DNA of 6,193 bases, from positions 1-6,193 of the forward strand of contig JAJYXA010000396.1 of assembly GCA_021791235.1 (NCBI GenBank), read 5' to 3'. The stretch's first letter is position 1. Each line of letters begins with the position of its first letter. The translations under genes and the position numbers were made by a program. This DNA is from Pseudomonadota bacterium (lineage in GTDB: Bacteria > Pseudomonadota > Gammaproteobacteria > Burkholderiales > Thiobacillaceae). Below, one piece after another: positions 1 to 5,659 of the stretch. Below the pieces are notes generated by a model that ran no database searches, had not been told where the DNA came from, and saw nothing but the letters and a program-made list of their open reading frames with translations.

Positions 1-859
1 AGGCCTCGGCCTCGAAGCGGTTCACATGCAGCATGGGCCGGTCCGCACGGATGGGCAGCCAGCAGTCGAAGCGGCGCACCTGCCAACTGCCGTTTTCCTG
101 CCGCCAATAGACGGGATGATGGGCGCCTGCGGCCTGCTGCCAGGCCCAGCCGTCATCCGACCACCCCGCCTTGCGTCGATACCCGCCCGCCTCGACGAAT
201 CCCGCAAAAGCCGTTTCCGACACCGGGCCTGCATCGATGTCGAACGCCGCGACCGGCAGCGGGTGGCGCCACTTCTCGTTGTCGAAAATGAAGCCGTCGT
301 CCGCCCCGCTGCCGAGTGCCACGTCGCCCGCGGCCAGTGCCAGCCGCCGGCTGGGCAGCATATCCGCCACATCGGGGCGGGCTGGCGGCGCGTAGCCCAG
401 GTCCTGGAACGCCATCCACCAGGCCTCGATGTGCATCAACTCGTGATAGAGACTCAATTCGGCGAAATACGCGAGCGCGTTACTGAATCCGCTGCGCAGG
501 CGGGCGGCCACGGCGTCGGCCACGCGGACCGCATAGTCGTCGACCGCCGCGGGTTCCAGCAAGGGCAGGTTCCAGCGCGTGTCGTGCGGCACGCTGGAAG
601 AGTCGTACAGGACATCGGCCCCGTCCAGCAGGCTGTCCGCGAAACCGCCGCCAGGCTGCGCCCGCAGGCACCAGCGCTCCTGAAACCAGACGATATGCCC
701 GTATTCCCATAGCGGCGAATTCAGGTGTTCGGCGCGCGGCCCCAGCCAGCCGTCGGCCGGGAGGCAATCGATCAGCGCGCGCAGGCGCCCGCGCGCCTGC
801 GCCAGCCGGTCGATGAACTGGTCTGCGGTGTAGCCGCTGACGGGTCGGGTTCGGTTCAT
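1..859 (-). CDS. senA: EgtB/SenA-type hercynine C-Se (or C-S) bond-forming enzyme, 3' end cut by the window edge
   Basis: Probable non-heme iron enzyme that joins a seleno- or thio-donor to hercynine, in the cytoplasm. The first 286 codons are visible; family members are about 400 residues, so the C-terminus lies off the left edge. Residues about 10-155 form a DinB-like domain with likely iron ligands H55 (in LWEYGHIVWFQERW), H139 and H143 (HELMHIE, an HxxxHxE motif). From about 170 an FGE-sulfatase domain begins (ALGSG, DNEKWRHPLPV, HPVYWR, LHVNRFEAEA). The segments PLWEYGHIVWFQERWCLR and DVLYDSSSVPHDTRWNLPL resemble what I remember of SenA (selenoneine synthase) more than classical EgtB, which tends to have a KWHLGHTTWFFE-like stretch. 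The divergent selD and egtD support SenA. The ATG at 859 is the only in-frame ATG after a TGA 9 bases upstream; no Shine-Dalgarno is visible. The fold is certain in my view; selenium versus sulfur is inference. Plain EgtB is the alternative. Confidence 0.8.
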   Translation of the reverse strand, partial: MNRTRPVSGYTADQFIDRLAQARGRLRALIDCLPADGWLGPRAEHLNSPLWEYGHIVWFQERWCLRAQPGGGFADSLLDGADVLYDSSSVPHDTRWNLPLLEPAAVDDYAVRVADAVAARLRSGFSNALAYFAELSLYHELMHIEAWWMAFQDLGYAPPARPDVADMLPSRRLALAAGDVALGSGADDGFIFDNEKWRHPLPVAAFDIDAGPVSETAFAGFVEAGGYRRKAGWSDDGWAWQQAAGAHHPVYWRQENGSWQVRRFDCWLPIRADRPMLHVNRFEAEA

Positions 860-877
860 GTTATGGGTTCATGTTAT
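853..877. repeat. 13-bp tandem direct repeat over the senA start codon
   Basis: The 12-base unit GGTTCATGTTAT occurs at 853-864 and again at 866-877, a period of 13 with one separating base. Read on the minus strand, each copy is ATAACATGAACC, so the senA start region is duplicated. The second ATG (872) is out of frame with the first (859). It could be a recent slippage duplication or a pair of operator half-sites; the sequence does not tell which. Confidence 0.75.
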
Positions 878-922
878 ATAAAGCACTGTAGCCCATGCAT
901 TCCAGGCGCCCATTCCAGACAA
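860..922. promoter_or_regulatory. Shared divergent promoter region between senA and selD
   Basis: This 63-bp gap separates two genes transcribed away from each other, so both promoters must lie here or inside the gene ends. It holds the most AT-rich short stretch of the neighbourhood, GTTATATAAAG at 873-883. TATAAA at 877-882 is a fair -10 for selD, with a predicted leader of about 30 bases. TATATA read on the minus strand (880-875) could serve senA and would leave a leader of only about 10 bases. I see no good -35 hexamer for either direction, so an activator or an alternative sigma factor may be needed. The exact sites are inference. Confidence 0.45.
861..872 (-). promoter_or_regulatory. 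Possible three-codon upstream ORF (MNP-stop) ahead of senA
   Basis: On the minus strand ATG AAC CCA TAA runs from 872 to 861. Its stop codon ends one base before the senA ATG at 859. If the mRNA starts upstream of 872, ribosomes could start here, stop, and restart at senA. It may equally be a passive by-product of the 13-bp tandem repeat. No ribosome binding site is visible for either ATG, so translation of the mini-ORF is only a possibility. Confidence 0.25.
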
Positions 923-2002
923 ATGAATTCGACCATGAACGATCCCCTCCTCGCCCCCCCCATCCGGCTGACCCAGTTCTCCCACGGCGGCGGCTGCGGC
1001 TGCAAGATCGCCCCCTCGGTATTGCGCGACATCCTGTCCGATACCCCCTTCGCGTCGCACCTGGCGGCAGCCCATCCCGATCTGCTGGTCGGCATCGAGC
1101 ACGGCGACGACGCCGCGGTCTACCGCCTGAACGACGAACAGGCCATCGTGGCGACCACCGATTTCTTCATGCCCATCGTCGACGACCCGTTCGAGTTCGG
1201 CCGCATCGCCGCCACCAATGCGCTGTCCGACGTCTACGCCATGGGCGGGCGGCCGCTGTTCGCGCTGGCCATCGTCGGCATGCCGATCGGCAAGCTACCC
1301 AACGAGGTCATCCGGCAGATCCTCGCCGGCGGCGAGGCGGTCTGCAAGCAGGCCGGCATCCCCATCGCCGGCGGCCATTCCATCGACGCGCCCGAGCCGA
1401 TCTACGGCTTGGTCGGCATCGGCGTGGTCGATCCGCGCAAGGTCAAGCAGAACGCCGGCGGCCAGGCCGGCGACCTGCTGATCCTCGGCAAGCCGCTGGG
1501 CGTCGGCATCTACAGCGCCGCGCTGAAGAAGGGCCTGCTCAGCCCCGACCAATATGCGGCGATGATCGCCGCCACCACCCAGCTCAACACTGCGGGCGCC
1601 GACCTGGCCGCCATCGACGGCGTGCACGCGATGACCGACATCACCGGGTTCGGCCTGCTCGGCCATCTGCTGGAAATCACGCGCGCCTCGACATGCGCGG
1701 CGCACGTCGAACTGGCCCGCTTGCCCCTGCTGCCGGGCGTGGGCGAACTGGCGCAAGGCGGCCACATCACCGGTGCCAGCGAGCGCAACTGGGCAAGCTA
1801 CGGGCACGAAGCAAGCCTGAGCAGCATCGTCGACTGGCAGCGCGCCCTCCTGACCGACCCGCAAACCAGCGGCGGCCTCCTGGTGAGCTGCGCGCCCGCC
1901 GCGCGGGAAACGGTGCTGGAAACCTTCCGCCGGCACGGCTTCACGCAGGCGACGGAAATCGGCCAGCTGGATGCCGGCAGCGATGTGTCTATCGTGGTCT
2001 GA
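923..2002 (+). CDS. selD: Selenophosphate synthetase SelD (selenide, water dikinase)
   Basis: Makes selenophosphate from selenide and ATP, the selenium donor for selenocysteine, selenouridine and selenoneine. It is 359 residues from this start, against 347 in E. coli SelD, and similar along its whole length. The N-terminal loop reads SHGGGCGCKIAP: C25 and K28 match catalytic Cys17 and Lys20 of the E. coli enzyme, and TGC rather than TGA encodes C25, so this is the Cys form. Other hallmarks are DDAAVY, TTDFFMPIVDDPFEFGRIAATNALSD split over residues 80-110, AGGHSIDAPEPI, MTDITGFGLLGH and LTDPQTSGGLL. The frame is open further upstream (ATG at 863), but family proteins begin just before IRLTQ, so ATG 923 or ATG 935 is preferred; neither has a clear Shine-Dalgarno. 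In this setting it probably plays the SenC role, feeding selenoneine synthesis, without excluding a general role. The next gene abuts its stop codon. Confidence 0.97.
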   Translation: MNSTMNDPLLAPPIRLTQFSHGGGCGCKIAPSVLRDILSDTPFASHLAAAHPDLLVGIEHGDDAAVYRLNDEQAIVATTDFFMPIVDDPFEFGRIAATNALSDVYAMGGRPLFALAIVGMPIGKLPNEVIRQILAGGEAVCKQAGIPIAGGHSIDAPEPIYGLVGIGVVDPRKVKQNAGGQAGDLLILGKPLGVGIYSAALKKGLLSPDQYAAMIAATTQLNTAGADLAAIDGVHAMTDITGFGLLGHLLEITRASTCAAHVELARLPLLPGVGELAQGGHITGASERNWASYGHEASLSSIVDWQRALLTDPQTSGGLLVSCAPAARETVLETFRRHGFTQATEIGQLDAGSDVSIVV

Positions 2003-2944
2003 GTGGCGTTCACCTTCAAGAACCTTCCCGTCGATTGCGACGATCTGCGCGTCGACGTGCTGACGGGGCTGGCGGCCAGCCCCAAGTCGATTCCGCCCAA
2101 ATATTTCTACGACGAACGAGGCTGCCGCCTGTTCGAAGCCATCTGCGCGCAGCCCGAATATGCGCTCTGCCGCACCGAGCAGGCACTCATGACATCGCGA
2201 TTACCCGACATCGCAGCCGCCATCGGCCCGGTGGATTGCATCGTCGAGCCGGGCGCAGGGGAGTGCGCCAAGGTGCGCCGGTTGCTGGACGTCCTGCGCC
2301 CCGGCCATCTCGTCGTCCTGGACATTGCCGGCGCCTCGCTGGCGGCGGCGGCGGAGCCGCTCTCCCGCGATTACCCGGACCTTGCCGTCACCGCGCTGGG
2401 CATGGATTTCCTCCACGACCTCGAAGCGGCGGCGCCTTATCTGCCGGCCGGCCGGCGGCTCGTCTACTACCCCGGTTCCAGCATCGGCAACTTCCCGCCC
2501 GACGCTGCCACCGCCCTGCTTGCCCGCTTTCGCCAACTGGCCGGCACCGACGGCCGGCTGCTCATCGGCTTCGACCTCAAGAAAGACCCGCTGCTGTTGC
2601 ACGCGGCCTACAACGACGCGGCCGGCGTCACCGCCGCCTTCAACCTGAATCTGCTCGAACGGCTGAACCGCGAACTGGGTGCCGACTTCGATCCGGCGCG
2701 ATTCCGCCACTATGCCTTCTACAACCCGGTGGCAGGCCGCATCGAAATGCATCTCGTCAGCCTCGCCGAACAGGACGTGAGCGTCGCCGGCCAGCGCTTT
2801 CATTTCGCGCTGGGCGAGACGCTGCACACCGAGCATTCCTACAAGTTCCGCCGCGACGAATTCAGCGCCATTGCGAAAAACGCCGGCTGGCAGGGGTCAG
2901 CCGAATGGGAACAGAACGGCTTCGCGGTCCAGTTGTACCGCTAG
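2003..2944 (+). CDS. egtD: L-histidine Nalpha-methyltransferase EgtD (hercynine synthase)
   Basis: Transfers three methyl groups from S-adenosylmethionine to the alpha-amino group of histidine, giving hercynine, the acceptor for both ergothioneine and selenoneine synthesis. It has 313 residues, close to the 321 of Mycobacterium EgtD. The SAM-binding loop is EPGAGEC (82-88) with acidic D107. Residues known to bind histidine in the mycobacterial enzyme are all present: Y36 (KYFYDERG), Y53 (PEYALCRTE), N163 (YPGSSIGNF), Y203 (AAYNDA), E277 and S279 (TEHSYK). So it should be a true EgtD and not a relative for another substrate. The GTG start directly follows the selD TGA with no base between, which points to translational coupling and one mRNA. 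A downstream in-frame ATG exists only well inside the conserved domain (about residue 63), which supports the GTG. The stop TAG overlaps the stop of the convergent DoxX gene. Confidence 0.95.
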   Translation: MAFTFKNLPVDCDDLRVDVLTGLAASPKSIPPKYFYDERGCRLFEAICAQPEYALCRTEQALMTSRLPDIAAAIGPVDCIVEPGAGECAKVRRLLDVLRPGHLVVLDIAGASLAAAAEPLSRDYPDLAVTALGMDFLHDLEAAAPYLPAGRRLVYYPGSSIGNFPPDAATALLARFRQLAGTDGRLLIGFDLKKDPLLLHAAYNDAAGVTAAFNLNLLERLNRELGADFDPARFRHYAFYNPVAGRIEMHLVSLAEQDVSVAGQRFHFALGETLHTEHSYKFRRDEFSAIAKNAGWQGSAEWEQNGFAVQLYR

Positions 2945-3396
2945 ACGCGGCTGCGCAGCCAGTGGTCGATCGACAGCCTGCCCGGCCCCGACAGCACCAG
3001 CGGAAGCAGCATCACGAGGTACATCAGCGGCAATTTGTAGCCGTTGTCGCACACGTTGTAGCCGTTGCCGCCATGCACCGTCACCCAGGCGACGAGGTCA
3101 AGGATGAGCAGCGACACCGCCCAGAAGCGGGTGCCCAGGCCGACGACCAGCGCCGCCGCGGCGATGAGCTCGGTCCAGGTGGCGAGCAGCCAGCTGATGT
3201 CGGCCGGCACCATGCCGAAGGGAAACGGAAAATCGCCCTGGATGTCGGCGAACCAGTTGTCGCCGCGCAGTTTTTCCAGTCCGGCCACGCCGAATTCGTA
3301 CGCCAGCAGCAGGCGGATGCCGAGCAGGCCGACCCACGCGCCGCTCAGGTCCAGGGTGTGAAGTCCACGTGCGATACACGACGAAAAGCGATTCAT
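2941..3396 (-). CDS. DoxX-family integral membrane protein
   Basis: A small inner-membrane protein of 151 residues with about four hydrophobic helices (roughly 20-40, 66-87, 90-108 and 121-138). This fits the DoxX family, including the typical IRLLLAYEFGVAGLEKLRG start, the ATWTELIAAAALVVGLGTR helix and the late HGGNGYNVCDNGYKLPLMY loop with one Cys (C116). The molecular function of this family is poorly known. Members have been tied to thiosulfate:quinone oxidoreduction (DoxD/DoxX) and, in mycobacteria, to a membrane redox complex with SodA and SseA; neither partner is in view here. The ATG at 3396 is preferred because GGGA lies about 8 bases upstream and the family begins here. The frame stays open far upstream, but only as the reverse side of selO. 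The gene is convergent with egtD, sharing CTAG, and divergent from selO, so it is its own transcription unit. Confidence 0.88.
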   Translation of the reverse strand: MNRFSSCIARGLHTLDLSGAWVGLLGIRLLLAYEFGVAGLEKLRGDNWFADIQGDFPFPFGMVPADISWLLATWTELIAAAALVVGLGTRFWAVSLLILDLVAWVTVHGGNGYNVCDNGYKLPLMYLVMLLPLVLSGPGRLSIDHWLRSRV

Positions 3397-3471
3397 GAGG
3401 GATTCCCGTTTATTGGATAACCCTGAAGTCGGGCGGGTCGCGCAAACCTTACAAGGCCGTAAAATTTCCGC
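3397..3471. promoter_or_regulatory. Divergent promoter region between the DoxX gene and selO
   Basis: This 75-bp gap lies between two divergent starts. On the plus strand TAAAAT at 3460-3465 matches the -10 consensus at five of six positions and ends 6 bases before the selO ATG. Transcription from it would begin at or next to the ATG, giving a leaderless or nearly leaderless selO mRNA. AAGG at 3453-3456 is too far from the ATG (15 bases) to be a normal Shine-Dalgarno. No good -35 is visible. For the DoxX gene I can find no convincing promoter hexamers, only the GGGA ribosome binding site near 3404. Confidence 0.4.
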
Positions 3472-4938
3472 ATGGCCAAACTTGAATCGCTCGCCTTCGA
3501 CAACGGCTTCGCCCGCCTGCCCGAAGCCTATTACTCGCGCGTCTGCCCGACCCCCGTTCCCAACCCTTACCTCGTCTGCCACAGCCCGGAGGCGCTGGCG
3601 CTGCTCGATCTCGACGCCCGTGAAATCACGCGCCCGGAACTGATAGCGACGCTGGCGGGCAACCGGCTGCTGCCGGGCATGGACGCGATCGCCGCGCTCT
3701 ACGCCGGCCACCAGTTCGGCCATTACGTGCCGCAGCTGGGCGACGGCCGCGCGATTCTCCTGGGCGAAGTGAAGAATGCGGCAGGCATCGGCTGGGAAGT
3801 GCAGCTGAAGGGCGCCGGCCGCACCCCCTACTCGCGCGGCGGCGACGGCCGCGCCGTGCTGCGTTCGAGCATCCGCGAGTTCTTGTGTTCCGAGGCGATG
3901 CACGCGCTCGGCATCCCCACCACCCGCGCGCTCGCCATCGTCGGCAGCGACCGCCCGGTCTACCGCGAGGATGAGGAAACCGCCGCGCTGGTGACGCGGC
4001 TGGCGCCGAGCTTCGTGCGCTTCGGTTCCTTTGAGGTGTTCTACTACCGCAACCAGATCGAACCGATCAGGCATCTGGCCGACTACGTCATCGCGCGCTA
4101 CTACCCCGAACTGAAAACCCTCGCCGACCCGTACCCCAAATTCCTGCGCCAGGTCGCGCACTCCACCGCCGAGCTGATGGCGCAGTGGCAGGCGGTCGGC
4201 TTTTCGCACGGCGTGATGAACACCGACAACATGTCCATCCTCGGCCTCACGCTCGACTACGGCCCGTTCGGTTTTCTCGACGCATTCGATCCCGGCTTCG
4301 TCTGCAACCATTCCGACACCGGCGGGCGCTACGCCTTCGACCAGCAGCCCGACGTCGCGGCGTGGAACCTCACCAAGCTCGCACAGGCGCTGGTGCCGCT
4401 GATGTCGGTGGAGACCGCCTCGCAGGCGATCGGCGAATACCCGCAGACATTCGGCCGCGCCTACCTCGAACGCATGGCTGCCAAGTTCGGCCTGCCAGCC
4501 GGCGGCGAGACCGTGCCCCTCGTCATGGATGCGCTGCAACTGCTGGCGCAGAACCGCGTCGACTACACGATCTTCCTGCGCCGCCTGTGCGGCTTCGACA
4601 GCCGTCCCGACGCCGCCAACGCGCCACTACGCGACCTCTTCCTCGACCACGCCGCCTTCAACGCCTGGGCGGCGCGCTACGCCACCGCACTGCGCCAGCT
4701 GGGTTCGAGCGATGCCGAGCGTAGCGCAGCGATGCGGCGCGTCAATCCCAAATACATCCTGCGCAACCATCTAGCCGAGATCGCCATCCGCCGCGCGGCC
4801 GACCATCGCGACTACAGCGAGGTCGAGCGCCTGCATCGATTGTTGATGCACCCGTTCGACGAACAGCCGGAATACGAAGCCTACGCCGCCGAGCCGCCTG
4901 ACTGGGCCAGGAAGATTGAGGTAAGCTGCTCTTCGTGA
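3472..4938 (+). CDS. selO: Protein adenylyltransferase SelO (YdiU/UPF0061 family)
   Basis: Pseudokinase-fold enzyme that transfers AMP from ATP to Ser, Thr or Tyr of target proteins; in E. coli it is linked to redox control and S-glutathionylation. It has 488 residues (E. coli about 478). Key residues are in place: K113 in VQLKGAGRTPYSR, the GGDGRAVLRSSIREFLCSEA block (124-143), D252 and N253 in HGVMNTDNMSILG, and metal-binding D262 in DYGPFGFLDAF. NPKYILRN (425-432) and NHSDTGGRYAFDQQP (279-293) are further family signatures. The C-terminus ends EVSCSS, with C486 (TGC) at the third-last position, where animal SelO carries selenocysteine, so this is the Cys form. The ATG at 3472 gives the usual MAKLESLAFDNGFARLP beginning. 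The stop codon overlaps the GTG of the next gene by 4 nt, so selO heads an operon. Its proximity to selD may be chance. Confidence 0.96.
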   Translation: MAKLESLAFDNGFARLPEAYYSRVCPTPVPNPYLVCHSPEALALLDLDAREITRPELIATLAGNRLLPGMDAIAALYAGHQFGHYVPQLGDGRAILLGEVKNAAGIGWEVQLKGAGRTPYSRGGDGRAVLRSSIREFLCSEAMHALGIPTTRALAIVGSDRPVYREDEETAALVTRLAPSFVRFGSFEVFYYRNQIEPIRHLADYVIARYYPELKTLADPYPKFLRQVAHSTAELMAQWQAVGFSHGVMNTDNMSILGLTLDYGPFGFLDAFDPGFVCNHSDTGGRYAFDQQPDVAAWNLTKLAQALVPLMSVETASQAIGEYPQTFGRAYLERMAAKFGLPAGGETVPLVMDALQLLAQNRVDYTIFLRRLCGFDSRPDAANAPLRDLFLDHAAFNAWAARYATALRQLGSSDAERSAAMRRVNPKYILRNHLAEIAIRRAADHRDYSEVERLHRLLMHPFDEQPEYEAYAAEPPDWARKIEVSCSS

Positions 4939-4991
4939 ACCGCATCGCTGTCCCGATCGCCTGCATGCTGACCTGTGCGCTGCTGCGCCTG
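4935..4991 (+). other. Signal-peptide start of a lipoprotein, out of frame with its mature part
   Basis: The GTG at 4935 overlaps the selO TGA (GTGA, 4935-4938), a common coupled-start arrangement. It encodes VNRIAVPIACMLTCALL, a short positively charged then hydrophobic stretch like a signal peptide, and then turns Arg/Pro-rich. The mature protein continues in the next frame. Leaving out one base near 4986 would give CTG CTG GCC TGC, a classic lipobox L-L-A-C, followed by the APGRPIQREDG linker of the downstream frame. So this is best read as the 5' end of the gene below, broken by a one-base insertion or by a sequencing/assembly error in a GC-rich run. Confidence 0.6.
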
Positions 4992-5658
4992 CGCCCCCGG
5001 CCGGCCGATCCAGCGCGAGGACGGCAGCAACAGCATGCGCACTTTCAGCCTCAAGGATCTGGCCAAAAGCGATGTCGACACGGTGGTCGAAATCCACCAG
5101 CAGGAAGTCATTGGCGTCCTCAAAACGCTGACGCTCAAGTTCTATCGCCGCAACCCCGCCGAATGGCGCAAATCCGGTTTTGCCAGTGCCGAGGAGGCGA
5201 CCGCGGCGTTGTTCAAACCGCTGCCCTACTGGCATTTGTCATCGCAAAGAAATCTCGCCTGGGAGACCACCCTGCTCGATGCCTGGCGCGATGATTACGC
5301 GGGCGACCGGGTGAAGGCGCTGATGAACGGGCTGCTGGTCATGCATATGGCGGCATTCAACCACCAGACCGAGTTCTATCTGCTCTCCGACGTGGACGCC
5401 CAGAAGTTTTACAACGCCGCGCGCAATACCGAGGCCGTGGCGTGGAAACTCGCCACCGCCAAAAATCTGCACGGCAAGCCCCTGCTGCTCTCCAACGGCT
5501 TCGACGGCAACGGCGTGGCCAACCTCAGCTTCGAGCGCGAATTCGGCAAGCTCATCGGCATCCAGGACACGCTGGCGAAGATCATCGAGGACAAGAGCAA
5601 CCGCGCCATCCGCTTCGGCGTGGTCAACGCCGCCAGCATGGTGTTCCTGCCGATCTGA
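4975..5658 (+). CDS. Predicted lipoprotein of unknown function, mature part; signal peptide frameshifted
   Basis: I do not know a function. The open frame begins at GTG 4975 (227 residues). Its first codons, CCACAPGRPIQREDG, look like the end of a lipobox plus linker rather than a true N-terminus. With a one-base correction near 4986 the gene would start at GTG 4935, carry an 18-residue signal peptide and yield a mature lipoprotein of about 222 residues starting at the Cys encoded at 4990-4992, placed in the periplasm. If the shift is real, ATG 5035 (MRTFSLKDLAKSDVD) would be a cytoplasmic restart. The body is mostly helical in character, with notable blocks TLKFYRRNPAEWRK, YAGDRVKALMNGLLVMHMAAFN, TEFYLLSDVDAQKFYNAARN and NLSFEREFGKLIGIQDTLAKI, ending in VFLPI. 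I recall similar proteins of unknown role in betaproteobacteria. It is co-transcribed with selO and ends one base before the next gene. Confidence 0.75.
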   Translation: MRCCACAPGRPIQREDGSNSMRTFSLKDLAKSDVDTVVEIHQQEVIGVLKTLTLKFYRRNPAEWRKSGFASAEEATAALFKPLPYWHLSSQRNLAWETTLLDAWRDDYAGDRVKALMNGLLVMHMAAFNHQTEFYLLSDVDAQKFYNAARNTEAVAWKLATAKNLHGKPLLLSNGFDGNGVANLSFEREFGKLIGIQDTLAKIIEDKSNRAIRFGVVNAASMVFLPI

Positions 5659-5659
5659 G

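Noticed and set aside
26..712. A 228-codon open frame on the plus strand opposite the senA-like gene
   Set aside because: It is the reverse side of a clear EgtB/SenA-type protein; its translation is Arg/Pro/Ala-rich low-order sequence with no family motif, as expected in GC-rich DNA.
995..1010. Possible selenocysteine codon in the SelD active-site loop
   Set aside because: The loop is encoded by TGC (Cys) at both positions; there is no in-frame TGA and no need for a SECIS element.
2340..2360. A short GCG/GGC simple repeat in egtD as a possible slippage site
   Set aside because: It encodes a short alanine run in a variable helix and the frame is intact on both sides; no sign of length variation can be seen from one sequence.
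2195..2379. A 12-base direct repeat (CGCGATTACCCG) inside egtD, about 170 bases apart
   Set aside because: Both copies encode ordinary parts of EgtD in different frames of the codon, and a match this short inside GC-rich coding sequence is likely chance.
3399..3407. GGGATTCCC near-palindrome upstream of the DoxX gene as an operator
   Set aside because: The arms are only four bases and overlap the ribosome binding site region; too short to support an operator call.
895..3420. An 841-codon open frame running through selD, egtD and the DoxX region
   Set aside because: It is a shadow frame: Arg/Pro/Ala/Gly-rich translation with no domain, while the overlapping frames hold SelD, EgtD and DoxX with full motifs.
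3397..4539. A 5' extension of the DoxX frame on the minus strand, giving 532 residues
   Set aside because: The extra 381 residues lie antisense to selO and are compositionally random; the DoxX family starts at about ATG 3396, which has a GGGA ribosome site.
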